This document shows positions 26,696-35,795 of a stretch of DNA of 64,000 nt, one piece after another. The notes under the pieces are model-generated. The model had not been told where the DNA came from. It saw only the letters and a list, made by a program, of their open reading frames with translations, and made no database searches. The DNA comes from Candidatus Cloacimonadota bacterium (lineage in GTDB: Bacteria; Cloacimonadota; Cloacimonadia; JGIOTU-2), in NCBI GenBank assembly GCA_016932035.1, contig JAFGDR010000022.1, positions 9,683 through 73,682 of the forward strand, read 5' to 3'. Within the stretch, counting starts at the first letter, position 1. Every line of letters begins with the position of its first letter. The translations under genes and the position numbers were made by a program.

Positions 26696-29191
26696 TTAGT
26701 TATGAGCCACACCGACTTCATCAAATACGATATTGATGAAAGTTTTTGCTTCGTCAGGCATCATGTAGTACAAGGGGAATCCAAGAATATATACAGGTTC
26801 ATCAACAGAAGGATGAATATATTTCGTCCCAACGGGGGCATCTGCAAATTGTTCATGGATCGCTAAAGTATCAACAATACTTGTGAAGATTGTTTCTGCT
26901 GCATTAACGTTTAAGAAGGTTACATTACTTATTTTTCCTAATGGTAATAAGTATGGAAAGTATTCAGGGAAGAATTTATCACTTGGAAATGCTGGATTTA
27001 CATCAGCCCAACAGAGTAATTGCATATTAACATCTAACTGATTAACAGCACTGAAATCGCCTTGACCATTAGCTCCTATGAACATGGAGTTAGTTGTATT
27101 GGGGTTACCCCACAACCAGTTATTCGTATCTAGTTCTTGTGACAAAGCCGAAAGAGTGTCAGCAAGTCCACCGTATACCTGAAGGAAATTCCTTGTTGCC
27201 GGAGTGAGAGGATCTGATATCTTTGCTGAAGCAGAAAGTAACACCGAACCGCCAGATAACATATAATATCTCATAACATCATAGTGCTGTATCATATGAA
27301 CTTTTGTGACATCGCTATAAAAGCCTTTTGGATCGTTTGCATACCAGATCACTAATTTATATTGCTGGATATCTGATGGAGCAAAATACGGAGCCATATC
27401 ATCGTTTCTTAATTGCTTGTTCATCGTGTAAATGGAGGATAAGTTCGCTCCTCGAATATCAAACCATTTTTTTGTTTCGGTAGAATGCTCAACAAGATTT
27501 TCGTAAAATTGATTTACTGAATCCTCTGGTGCAAAAATCGGTGTATTCTGTGTATCATCGACTATAAGTAAACCTTCTTTTCCGCCATTCAATATTGGCT
27601 CATGAAGATAGAATACTAACTCTGAAGGGGTTGGGTCAACAGCTCCCTGGAAATCAACAGAACGCACCTTGAAAACGTGCTCGCCAGATGTTAAATCAAA
27701 TATCTTGCAACTCTGTTCATCATATATTGGGATACGCATCCAATTTTCACCTGTTACATTATCTGTAATAACAGTCCCAATAGGAGGTAATCCGCTTGCA
27801 CTTCCATCAAGCTGAATATCCATGTACTCGACATCGCAATAATACTGAACATATTCATCTAAATTTGCATCATAATAATAGGTATGATTTGCTGCTATCC
27901 TGGAGCGTTCAACATCGTATTCATACTGACCGAGATATTCCCATTTCAAATATATCTCAATATTACTCGACCAGATAGCAGATAATGTAGTATCTTGAGC
28001 CATGTAGAACTGGTTGGCATAATGATTTTCACCTGCAATGACTCGCTTAGGAATATCTTCATTTTCGCATAAGTAGTTCAACCAAGTATAGTCACTGATG
28101 ACGAAGATATGAGGTAAAATATCAAGGGAACTATTGCTGAGGAAGTCTGGAAGATAATCTGCCCATTGTGCCATAAATGGAGCAGTGTCTGGGTGGAAAT
28201 ATCCTCTTACAAAAAATATCATGCTTGCATAATCGGGATCTTCAATACCAGCTTTATCTACAGATTTAACCTGAATCTCAGTCATCTCATACGTGCCGTC
28301 AGCGTACTTTTCATTCACTCTTAGTTGAGGTTTCCCATAAGGATTACCATCATGATAGTTTGCCATTAGAAGAACTTCATCTTTTACAGGATAATTCTCT
28401 GTTGAATACCACTGTGTGCTATCGGTCTGTTCACCAGCAGCACTTATTTCGACAGTATCAGTGCCTGTGCTATGATAGTACACGAGACGGTATTTGAAGT
28501 ACGCAGCCTCATCTCCGTAACCAAATGGATCATCATCATTGAGGACATTGAATTCAAATGATATTGCTGCACCAAGTCTTACTGAATCGACAGCACCCTG
28601 TGAGGTCTGAACACTGGTACTTGGAACATCCGACCAGCTACAGAAATATCGGGTTGCGATTTCTGACTCTTCGGCATAATTGTCCTTACATTTAACCTCA
28701 AACTTGCCAAAATTTCTTTTATAATCGGCAGTGTCTTTTGCGGTGAAATATACTTGAGTTTTTGGAAATCTTTCCGCCAGTGGAGTCCAAATATCATATT
28801 CACCATTGGGCTGTAAATGTAATACCCATCCGTCTGCACTTACGCGAACACCATAGGTTTGGTCATATTGCCAGCTTCCATTTGTGCTATCCCATGTTCC
28901 GATTCTGTAGGCATAAGATTTTACAACGCCATCAACATCCCATGCTTTCCAATATATTTCCTGAAAATATAGTGAATCATAAATGGTAGGATCAATAAGA
29001 TTACCTATTACATTATACATGGCTGAATCTGTTAAAACAGTATCAGGTCGTGCAATTCCGCTATAATCAGATATCTCAATATAAGGAGCAATATTAGGAT
29101 TTAATGAACCTTTCCTGCCACAGCTTAGAACAGTTAAGACTGCAATCACTAATAAAATTAACAAAACTAAAAGAGACCTATTTTTTAACAT
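26696..29191 (-). CDS. Large orphan lipoprotein, unknown function
   Basis: 831 residues; the signal peptide ends VLSCGRKG, giving lipid Cys24. The N-terminal two thirds look like beta sandwiches (YRIGTWDSTNGSWQYD, then later VFKVRSVDFQGAVDPTP, which resembles a fibronectin-like edge). From about residue 545 the pattern changes (EGLLIVDDTQN, then KLVIWYANDP and MLSGGSVLLSASA), suggestive of an alpha/beta flavodoxin- or glutamine-amidotransferase-like fold; no catalytic triad could be assigned. GGGAGG precedes the ATG, with a hairpin and a TTGACT box upstream. It is a single-gene unit. No family name is offered. Confidence 0.7.
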   Translation of the reverse strand: MLKNRSLLVLLILLVIAVLTVLSCGRKGSLNPNIAPYIEISDYSGIARPDTVLTDSAMYNVIGNLIDPTIYDSLYFQEIYWKAWDVDGVVKSYAYRIGTWDSTNGSWQYDQTYGVRVSADGWVLHLQPNGEYDIWTPLAERFPKTQVYFTAKDTADYKRNFGKFEVKCKDNYAEESEIATRYFCSWSDVPSTSVQTSQGAVDSVRLGAAISFEFNVLNDDDPFGYGDEAAYFKYRLVYYHSTGTDTVEISAAGEQTDSTQWYSTENYPVKDEVLLMANYHDGNPYGKPQLRVNEKYADGTYEMTEIQVKSVDKAGIEDPDYASMIFFVRGYFHPDTAPFMAQWADYLPDFLSNSSLDILPHIFVISDYTWLNYLCENEDIPKRVIAGENHYANQFYMAQDTTLSAIWSSNIEIYLKWEYLGQYEYDVERSRIAANHTYYYDANLDEYVQYYCDVEYMDIQLDGSASGLPPIGTVITDNVTGENWMRIPIYDEQSCKIFDLTSGEHVFKVRSVDFQGAVDPTPSELVFYLHEPILNGGKEGLLIVDDTQNTPIFAPEDSVNQFYENLVEHSTETKKWFDIRGANLSSIYTMNKQLRNDDMAPYFAPSDIQQYKLVIWYANDPKGFYSDVTKVHMIQHYDVMRYYMLSGGSVLLSASAKISDPLTPATRNFLQVYGGLADTLSALSQELDTNNWLWGNPNTTNSMFIGANGQGDFSAVNQLDVNMQLLCWADVNPAFPSDKFFPEYFPYLLPLGKISNVTFLNVNAAETIFTSIVDTLAIHEQFADAPVGTKYIHPSVDEPVYILGFPLYYMMPDEAKTFINIVFDEVGVAHN

Positions 29192-29204
29192 CTATAAACC
29201 TCCC

Positions 29205-29245
29205 ATCTTTGAACAAAGATTCCTTTCCTGATATTAATAAGTCAA
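29205..29245 (-). promoter_or_regulatory. Promoter box and start-proximal hairpin of the orphan lipoprotein
   Basis: TTGACT on the minus strand (29245-29240) lies 54 nt before the ATG. The 16-bp perfect palindrome ATCTTTGAACAAAGAT (29205-29220) falls where the transcript should begin, directly before the GGGAGG ribosome site. It could be an operator or a 5' stabilising hairpin. The rest of the 98-bp gap to folD is AT-rich, with no clear terminator for folD. Confidence 0.35.
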
Positions 29246-29289
29246 TAAAAAAATTACGATTTTCACTTTTTCTAAAAATATACTTCAAT

Positions 29290-30156
29290 TCACAACTTAC
29301 TTGCACGAACCACATTCTTGAGCAACGAAGCCGTCGTAATCGTGCCAACTCCTCCCGGGACAGGCGTAATAGCCTTCACTATGGGAAATACATCTATATA
29401 ATTTACATCTCCAACAAAAAGATTTGTCTCAGCGTCAGCATCATAAACCTCGTTTATACCAACATCAATAACGTTCGAGTTACTAGAAACATATGCATGA
29501 TCAACAAATTTTGGTTTGCCTATTGCAACGATCAGAATATCTGCTTCCAATGCTATTTTCTGTAAATTCGTCGATCTCGAATGACAAACTGTAACAGTTG
29601 CATCTGCACCAGCGTTCTTCTGAACAAGAAGATGAAAAAGGGGTAGCCCAACAATGTTGCTTCGTCCGATGATCACAACCCGGTTTCCTTTAGTTGGTAT
29701 ATTATAATAATGAATTAATTCCATGACTGCGGCAGGTGTACTTGCAACAAAACAATCCTGACCGAGCACAAGTTTTCCCATATTGATCGGATGGAGACCA
29801 TCGATGTCTTTTCTGGGATCAATCTGCATCACAACATCATTTTGATTAAGATGTTTCGGCAAGGGCATTTGTAGCATTATACCATGAACTTTAGGATCTT
29901 TGTTTGCTTTCTGTATCTCAGCTATGATCATATCCTGAGAAGTGTTTACTACGAAGTTCAAAATATCAACGACAACACCGATCTTCTTTGCTTTCTTCTG
30001 AATATTTTGAACATAATACTCTGAAGCAGGATCGTTTCCTACCTTAAAAACCGATAATCGTGGAATGATTCCCTTGTCATATAATTGAGCAACTTCTTCT
30101 TTTAGTTCCTGATAAATTTCCTTAGCGACCGGTCTGCCATCCAAAATTTTATCCAT
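29290..30156 (-). CDS. folD: FolD-type methylenetetrahydrofolate dehydrogenase, catalytic Lys replaced by Ile
   Basis: 288 residues with the normal FolD layout: ASEYYVQNIQKKAKKIG (44-60), LQMPLPKH (94-101), KDIDGLHP (115-122), the cofactor motif GRSNIVGLP and TPVPGGVGTIT near the end. FolD interconverts methylene-, methenyl- and formyl-tetrahydrofolate. In E. coli and Bacillus the first motif reads YVxxKxK, and that first Lys is needed for cyclohydrolase; here it is Ile52 (codon ATT), while Tyr48, Gln95 and Asp118 remain. The protein may therefore keep only the dehydrogenase activity. It is the last gene of the minus-strand run, 6 bp after ymdB. Confidence 0.88.
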   Translation of the reverse strand: MDKILDGRPVAKEIYQELKEEVAQLYDKGIIPRLSVFKVGNDPASEYYVQNIQKKAKKIGVVVDILNFVVNTSQDMIIAEIQKANKDPKVHGIMLQMPLPKHLNQNDVVMQIDPRKDIDGLHPINMGKLVLGQDCFVASTPAAVMELIHYYNIPTKGNRVVIIGRSNIVGLPLFHLLVQKNAGADATVTVCHSRSTNLQKIALEADILIVAIGKPKFVDHAYVSSNSNVIDVGINEVYDADAETNLFVGDVNYIDVFPIVKAITPVPGGVGTITTASLLKNVVRASKL

Positions 30157-30162
30157 GTTTAT

Positions 30163-30945
30163 CTAATCAACCTGATACTTTCTTTGAATGCGCTTAATAC
30201 TTGCAACGGTCCCATCTTCGTCAATAGAAATAAAAACGCCGTTAAGCATGAGGTTTTCCTTTGCGGGATTAAATCTGTTAGGAATTTGTGTTAGAAATCG
30301 TTCGATACCATCTTCGCGACGCAGACCAATAATAGAATCTTGAGGACCTGTCATACCGGCATCAGTGATATATGCTGTGCCTTGAGGTAGGATTCGCTCG
30401 TCGGCAGTTTGAACATGCGTATGAGATCCGATGAGTGCCGTAATCCTTCCGTCTAGATACCAAGCCATTGCTTGTTTCTCTGCAGTTGCTTCGGCATGAA
30501 AGTCAACAATTATAATCTGATCATCTCTCGTTAATCTTTCAAGATAGGTATCCATGACTCTAAAGGGACAATCCACAGTAACGGTAAAGACTCTTCCCAT
30601 TAAGCATAGAATAACAACTCGTTTCCCTTGAACTTCAATTTCAAAAACATCATTTCCGGGTACGGCTGGGGGATAGTTAATTGGCTTAACAACGCGCTTT
30701 TCCTGTTCAAGGTATGCAATAATCTCTTTCTTATCCCATAAATGATTACCTGAAGTAAGCACATCGACACCGCTTTCGAACATCGCCTTTGCAGTATCTG
30801 GAGTCATGCCAAGTCCACCAGCGAGATTCTCACCGTTTGCTATAACAAGATCAAGTCCAAATTCTTCTCTAAGGCCAGGCAGTAATCCCTGAACTGTTTT
30901 TCTCCCGGGTTTCCCGAAGATATCACCGATATAGAGAATATTCAT
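30163..30945 (-). CDS. ymdB: YmdB-family metallophosphoesterase
   Basis: 260 residues of the TIGR00282 family. Metal-binding motifs are visible: GDIFGKPGR (7-15), NGENLAGG (37-44), TSGNHLWD (66-73), VDFHAEATAEK and GSHTHVQTAD. In Bacillus YmdB hydrolyses 2',3'-cyclic nucleotides and influences biofilm and motility decisions. Its gene follows rny there too, and here the two are separated by 2 bp, which supports a joint role in RNA turnover. Confidence 0.9.
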   Translation of the reverse strand: MNILYIGDIFGKPGRKTVQGLLPGLREEFGLDLVIANGENLAGGLGMTPDTAKAMFESGVDVLTSGNHLWDKKEIIAYLEQEKRVVKPINYPPAVPGNDVFEIEVQGKRVVILCLMGRVFTVTVDCPFRVMDTYLERLTRDDQIIIVDFHAEATAEKQAMAWYLDGRITALIGSHTHVQTADERILPQGTAYITDAGMTGPQDSIIGLRREDGIERFLTQIPNRFNPAKENLMLNGVFISIDEDGTVASIKRIQRKYQVD

Positions 30946-30947
30946 TA

Positions 30948-32501
30948 TTATTTCGCCAGAACGGTTTTTCGTATCTCCCGAATAACGGTGACTTTTATCT
31001 GTCCCGGATACTGAAGATCATTTTCTATTTTTTTAGCAACGTCAGATGCTAGCAGTTCAGCTTGAGCATCATCGATAGTAGTATGTTCGACCATTATACG
31101 GATTTCTCTTCCTGCCTGTATCGCAAAACATTTATGAACACCCTCAAAGGAATATGCGATCTCTTCTAATTTTTCAAGACGTTTCAGATATGATTCAAGG
31201 GTCTCTCGTCGTGCACCTGGGCGAGCTCCTGAGACTGCATCAGCAACTTGAACGAGTACAGCGTAAACCGATTCAGGATCAACTTCTTCATGATGTGCTT
31301 CAATTGCATTTACAATAACGGGTTGTAAGCCATTTCTTCGTGCTAGGTCTGCACCGATAGTTGCATGAGATCCGTCAATTTCGTGATCGACTGCTTTTCC
31401 AATATCATGCAACAATCCGATCTTTCTTGCGAGTGCTTGATCCAGACCCAACTCTGCAGCAAGCATGCCACAGATCCATGCACTTTCTATACTATGTTTC
31501 AACATGTTCTGTCCATAACTGGTTCTGTATTTTAGACGTCCGATCAATGTTTTCAAGTTGTCGGGCAGATCATGGATTGCAAGATCAAGGAGTGTCTTCT
31601 TTCCGGTTTCCTCGATTATCTTATTCACTTCTTTTTCTGATTTAGCGATTATGTCTTCAATCCTACCAGGATGTATTCTTCCGTCAGATATCAATTTTTC
31701 AAGAGCTCGTTTTGCGATCTCTCTTCGTACTGGATCAAAACTTGAAACGATAACAGCTTCCGGTGTATCATCAACGATGATCTCTACCCCAGAGCTACTT
31801 TCAAAGGTGCGAATATTTCTACCTTCTCTACCAATAATACGACCTTTCATTTCTTCAGATGGTAGATCGACGACCGAAACAGTTGATTCTGTCACATAAT
31901 CAACCGCAGTTCGCTGTATCGCATTTGCAATGATTTTCACTGCTTCGTCATCAGCTTCTGAATTAGCTTTATCGATAATTGTCTTCCTCAATTTTGCAGC
32001 ATCGATACGCGCTTCATTTTCGTATTTTTTCAGCAACATTTCGATTGCCTGCTCTTTTGTCAGGTTTGCGATTTCCATTAATCGCTTTGCTTCCTGCTCG
32101 AGCATTTCTTTCAACTTTGCTTCATCGTCATCAAGCTTTGTCTGCTTATTTTGGAGATGTCTTTCTCTGTCGGTTATTGATTGCTCACGTCTGTCCAATT
32201 TACTCAGACGTTCATCGATATTACTGATTCTCTGATTGTAATTCGACTCAATTTTTCGGAGTTCTTTTTTCCTCTCCTCAATTTCCTTTTCCAGATTAGC
32301 TTTTCGTTTATACCAATCTTCTTTTGCTTCAATTTCTGCTTCTTTTTTAATTACTTTTGCTTCTAAGCGTGCTTCATCTTTGATCTTCTGGGATTCGATA
32401 TGTGCTTGTTTGACTTTTTTGGATGTGAGTAGTCTGAAAGACAGCCAACCGATGAACACCCCTACAACTAATCCAATTATTGCTAACAGTATCTCGTTCA
32501 T
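30948..32501 (-). CDS. rny: Ribonuclease Y
   Basis: 517 residues, the typical size. An N-terminal membrane anchor (about 3-23) is followed by a long charged coiled coil (about 30-160), a KH domain (MKGRIIGREGRNIRTFES, near 217) and an HD domain with LLHDIGKAVDHEIDGSHA near 365. It is the membrane-bound endonuclease that starts mRNA decay in many bacteria lacking RNase E as main decay enzyme. An AAGGAA site lies before the ATG. The long 5' region contains a 6S-like RNA. Confidence 0.95.
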   Translation of the reverse strand: MNEILLAIIGLVVGVFIGWLSFRLLTSKKVKQAHIESQKIKDEARLEAKVIKKEAEIEAKEDWYKRKANLEKEIEERKKELRKIESNYNQRISNIDERLSKLDRREQSITDRERHLQNKQTKLDDDEAKLKEMLEQEAKRLMEIANLTKEQAIEMLLKKYENEARIDAAKLRKTIIDKANSEADDEAVKIIANAIQRTAVDYVTESTVSVVDLPSEEMKGRIIGREGRNIRTFESSSGVEIIVDDTPEAVIVSSFDPVRREIAKRALEKLISDGRIHPGRIEDIIAKSEKEVNKIIEETGKKTLLDLAIHDLPDNLKTLIGRLKYRTSYGQNMLKHSIESAWICGMLAAELGLDQALARKIGLLHDIGKAVDHEIDGSHATIGADLARRNGLQPVIVNAIEAHHEEVDPESVYAVLVQVADAVSGARPGARRETLESYLKRLEKLEEIAYSFEGVHKCFAIQAGREIRIMVEHTTIDDAQAELLASDVAKKIENDLQYPGQIKVTVIREIRKTVLAK

Positions 32502-32520
32502 CTCTATTCCTTTCCATAAT

Positions 32521-32697
32521 GAGACCTGCCCTTGCCGTGTAACAACGAGTTTGAACTATTATTTCAAAAAGATGGGAATTCTATATGTACTTTATGAGTC
32601 CTACTGCAATGCAGGCATTCACGCCATACACAATCGAACACCCTATAGTTCCTGTTTAGCACAAAACAAGATTGCTATCACGAACAGGGCAGGCCTA
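32521..32697 (-). ncRNA. ssrS: 6S RNA between zapA and rny
   Basis: About 177 nt on the minus strand fold like 6S RNA. The ends pair in a 10-bp stem (GGCCTGCCCT at 5', AGGGCAGGTC at 3'), then CGTG with CACG and GCAA with TTGT. A large open bubble follows, whose 3' side can form the small hairpin TTTGAA/TTCAAA, as in known 6S RNAs. The apical arm closes with GGAA/TTCC, CTATA/TATAG and a CCTGC-ATT-GCAG tip. 6S RNA mimics an open promoter and binds the housekeeping RNA polymerase. The zapA neighbourhood is the classical 6S location. No U-run terminator follows, so it may be processed from a zapA-rny transcript. A folded rny leader is the alternative. Confidence 0.8.
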
Positions 32698-32732
32698 CCG
32701 GAAAGAGCAATAATCTATCTTATAGAACAAAA

Positions 32733-33020
32733 TTATTCTTCGTCCAAAGAATCCAATAGTTTTGAAATTTTTTGTACGAAACTTTCTAACTTCTCTTGTT
32801 CCTTTTTCTTTCTGAACATCTCTTCTACGATATTAAGTCCACACAGGATGGCAAGATCATATCTCTTTCTGGGATTGTACTCTTCAGAAAGTTCAACAAG
32901 TTTTCTATCCAAAAAACTCGCGTATTGCCTGATCTCGTCAGGATCAACATCTCCTGCAATTGAGTATGTATCACCCAAAATATCGACAGAAATATTATTC
33001 GTATATTTTAAATTATTCAT
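32733..33020 (-). CDS. zapA: Cell division protein ZapA
   Basis: 95 residues from the ATG at 33020. The fold is seen as a beta-hairpin start (ISVDILGDTYSIAG) followed by DPDEIRQYASFLDRKLVEL and a long C-terminal helix rich in Lys and Glu. ZapA cross-links FtsZ filaments at midcell. A frame 11 codons longer would overlap the preceding gene more deeply. The start overlaps the stop of the coiled-coil gene by 8 bases (AATGAATAA), so the two are translationally coupled, which fits a ZapA-ZapB pair. Confidence 0.88.
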   Translation of the reverse strand: MNNLKYTNNISVDILGDTYSIAGDVDPDEIRQYASFLDRKLVELSEEYNPRKRYDLAILCGLNIVEEMFRKKKEQEKLESFVQKISKLLDSLDEE

Positions 33021-33375
33021 TATTTCCAGCAGACTGAGAAACTGATTCTCCAATTATTGTATCAATTTCCTGAAGCATCGAGCCAACTCGTGAATCGATT
33101 TCGTTTGCCTGTTCTGTAAAGTTTTGTATCTGCTCTTCCTTGAGAGCTAGTTTATTCTGCAAATCTTGGTTCTGTTCTTTATACTGCTCCACGGCTTTCT
33201 GGAGCTCGCCTATCGTTTCTTGCGAATTCTCCGTGTTATAGAACAGATCTTTATATTTATTATTGAGATTTTCATTTTCTTTTAAAACCTGAATATATTT
33301 ATCTTGTAAAATTTTATATTTAGAAATTAAATTTCTAATCTTTTCTTCTATCAGATCAAGTACATGCGTATCCAT
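33013..33375 (-). CDS. Coiled-coil protein, ZapB-like
   Basis: 120 residues, almost entirely predicted coiled coil: heptad-like runs from LIEEKIRNLISKYKILQDKY (8-27) through LKEEQIQNFTEQANEI (78-93). There is no signal or membrane helix. Its size and position directly before zapA suggest a ZapB-type partner, but coiled coils cannot be assigned by sequence alone. The ATG at 33375 shares its first base with the last base of the pheT stop; a GTG three bases earlier is an alternative start. AGGAG lies immediately upstream. Confidence 0.7.
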   Translation of the reverse strand: MDTHVLDLIEEKIRNLISKYKILQDKYIQVLKENENLNNKYKDLFYNTENSQETIGELQKAVEQYKEQNQDLQNKLALKEEQIQNFTEQANEIDSRVGSMLQEIDTIIGESVSQSAGNNE

Positions 33376-35774
33376 CACTCCTGCCTCAATTCTATTTGAT
33401 GTTCACGTGATAATTTGTTTACAATATTGTCAAATAATTTATCCACATATTTGTCTGTGAGTGTCGATGTGTCAGACTGAAAACTGATATTAAAAGCTAG
33501 ACTGCGAAAACCTTGTTTGATCTGTTTTCCAGTATAGACATCAAACAATTGAACATCTCTGATGATCTTTGGTTCAACTGAAATAATTATCTCCTGGATC
33601 GAAGCCACATCGGCATTCAAAGGTGCTATTAATGCTATATCTCTCAGCACAGAAGGATACTTCACGATCTCCTTAAAACGAAGTTCCTTTTCATGATAAT
33701 AAGGAATAAGTTTTGATACATCAATATCAAAAAGTATTACAGGTGCATCGACGTCATATGATTCAAGAATATCCTGATCCATCACACCAACCGATCCGAT
33801 CTTCTCCTCTTTCAAGTATAGATCTGCAGCAGAATTCTTTTTAAAATAAGGTTCGCTTGATATTTTATAAGAAATCTTTTCTGCACAATGGATTTTAACA
33901 AATATAGATTCAAGTATACCTTTAGCATCATAAAAGGACGTCTCTTTTTGAGTGTCTCCCCAAAAAAATGACTCATATTTACCAACGATGACACCGGTGA
34001 GGTAAGTAGGTTCTACAAATGCATCTTCTTGCTTGAGATAAATTCTATTCAATTCAAAAAGTTTAAAGTCATTGAATTTATAAGAGATATTTAATGCTGC
34101 ATTTTTTAGCAGATCCGGAATAAGCGTAGGTCTCATTATGGAAAACTGCTCTCCGATCGGATTGGTAAGTTCTACAACCTGACGCCTGTAATCATCATCC
34201 GATATTCTAAGTATATTTAAATCATCGGGAGTTCCGAAACTCATATTATTAACTTCATAGAAGCCTAATGAGATGAGATGATTTTTTATCGAACGAACAA
34301 CCGTTCTTTTCTGTTTATCATCGATTCTGTACGTGACAAAATGTGATTCAACATTATTGTAGCCATAGCAACGGGCAAGTTCTTCGATAATGTCTATCTC
34401 GCGCTCGATATCGGGACGAAATGTAGGGATAGTAACTTCAAATTTATCATCTGAAATTTGTTTTGTTTTGAACTCGAATGCCTGAAGATAATGTTCCACT
34501 TCTTTTGCATTCATCGAAGCATTAAGAATACTATTCGTTCTTGAAACGCGTAGTGGTAATGTATTAGGATCTATCTTCTTAGGATAGCAATCAACAACAC
34601 CTTGAGAGATTTTACCACCGCCGGTTAGCTGAATGAGTTGTTCTGCCCTATCGATCACTTCAATAAGTCCATTTGGATCCATTCCTCTCTCGAATCGGTA
34701 TGATGATTCAGTTTGAAGTCCATATTCGAGAGCTGAGGCACGAATATTTTTCGGATCAAAATATGCACATTCAATAACAACATCCTTGGTGTCCTCATTA
34801 ATAGAACTATCAAGTCCTCCCATGATACCTGCCAGTGCAAGTGGATGCTTTGGATCGGTGATTAGAAGATTATTCGAATTGAGTGTGAGCTCCGTATCAT
34901 CGAGAAGCATCATTATCTCTTTATCTTTAGCTGTGCGTACAACGATGGTATTATCTGAAATTTTAGAATAATCAAATGCATGCAATGGATGACCATACTC
35001 GAGAAGCACATAATTTGTTACATCAACAATATTATTTATCGGACGCAGTCCAGCTGCGATCAGCTTTTTTTGCATCCACATAGGTGACGGTTGAACAGTT
35101 ATCCCCCGAATAACTCGAGCACAATATCTCGGGCATTTCTTGCTATCTTCAATAATTACTAAGATCTCTTCTTCAGCTTGATGATTTGATTCTTCAAATG
35201 TAATTTCCGGATGTGCATATTCAGTATCGAGCATAACCGAGACTTCTCGAGCAACACCGATCATGCCGAGTAGGTCTGGACGGTTTGGTGTAACTTCCAC
35301 TTCAATGATATGATCGTTAAGCCCCATCGCATCCGCAAATGCTGTACCCGGTTCGATGTCTTGGGTTATGACCATAATACCAGAATGATCATCTGAAATA
35401 CCGAGCTCTCGCTCTGAACAGATCATACCATAGGATTCAACACCGCGCAGTTTTGCCTTTTTGATCTCGAAATCTCCAAGCTTTGCACCGATCATGGCAA
35501 CTGGAACGAGGATACCTTCGACGACATTCGGTGCACCGCAAATGATACTGAGAGGATCGTCTTTTCCAACTTCAACACTGCAGAGGTGCAACTTATCTGC
35601 ATTAGGATGTTTTTCGACAGTTAAAACCTTACCCACAACAATATTATCAAGGTCTTTAGCCGGTTGAGTAACTTCTTCAACTTCAAGACCGAACATGGTC
35701 AGCTTTTCGCAAAACTCATCTATCTGCAACTGAGTGGGTACTAATTCTTTCAACCAATTATAGCTTATTTTCAT
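33375..35774 (-). CDS. pheT: Phenylalanyl-tRNA synthetase, beta subunit
   Basis: 799 residues with all usual parts: EMAP/tRNA-binding domain (about 40-150, NIVVGKVLTVEKHPNADKLH), B3/4 editing domain (about 210-380), B5 domain, catalytic-like core and C-terminal ferredoxin-like anticodon-binding domain (RFKEIVKYPSVLRDIAL near 705). With PheS it charges tRNA-Phe as a heterotetramer. It follows pheS by 21 bp and slightly overlaps the coiled-coil gene. Confidence 0.96.
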   Translation of the reverse strand: MKISYNWLKELVPTQLQIDEFCEKLTMFGLEVEEVTQPAKDLDNIVVGKVLTVEKHPNADKLHLCSVEVGKDDPLSIICGAPNVVEGILVPVAMIGAKLGDFEIKKAKLRGVESYGMICSERELGISDDHSGIMVITQDIEPGTAFADAMGLNDHIIEVEVTPNRPDLLGMIGVAREVSVMLDTEYAHPEITFEESNHQAEEEILVIIEDSKKCPRYCARVIRGITVQPSPMWMQKKLIAAGLRPINNIVDVTNYVLLEYGHPLHAFDYSKISDNTIVVRTAKDKEIMMLLDDTELTLNSNNLLITDPKHPLALAGIMGGLDSSINEDTKDVVIECAYFDPKNIRASALEYGLQTESSYRFERGMDPNGLIEVIDRAEQLIQLTGGGKISQGVVDCYPKKIDPNTLPLRVSRTNSILNASMNAKEVEHYLQAFEFKTKQISDDKFEVTIPTFRPDIEREIDIIEELARCYGYNNVESHFVTYRIDDKQKRTVVRSIKNHLISLGFYEVNNMSFGTPDDLNILRISDDDYRRQVVELTNPIGEQFSIMRPTLIPDLLKNAALNISYKFNDFKLFELNRIYLKQEDAFVEPTYLTGVIVGKYESFFWGDTQKETSFYDAKGILESIFVKIHCAEKISYKISSEPYFKKNSAADLYLKEEKIGSVGVMDQDILESYDVDAPVILFDIDVSKLIPYYHEKELRFKEIVKYPSVLRDIALIAPLNADVASIQEIIISVEPKIIRDVQLFDVYTGKQIKQGFRSLAFNISFQSDTSTLTDKYVDKLFDNIVNKLSREHQIELRQE

Positions 35775-35795
35775 GATACTCTCTTAAGAAAAGAT

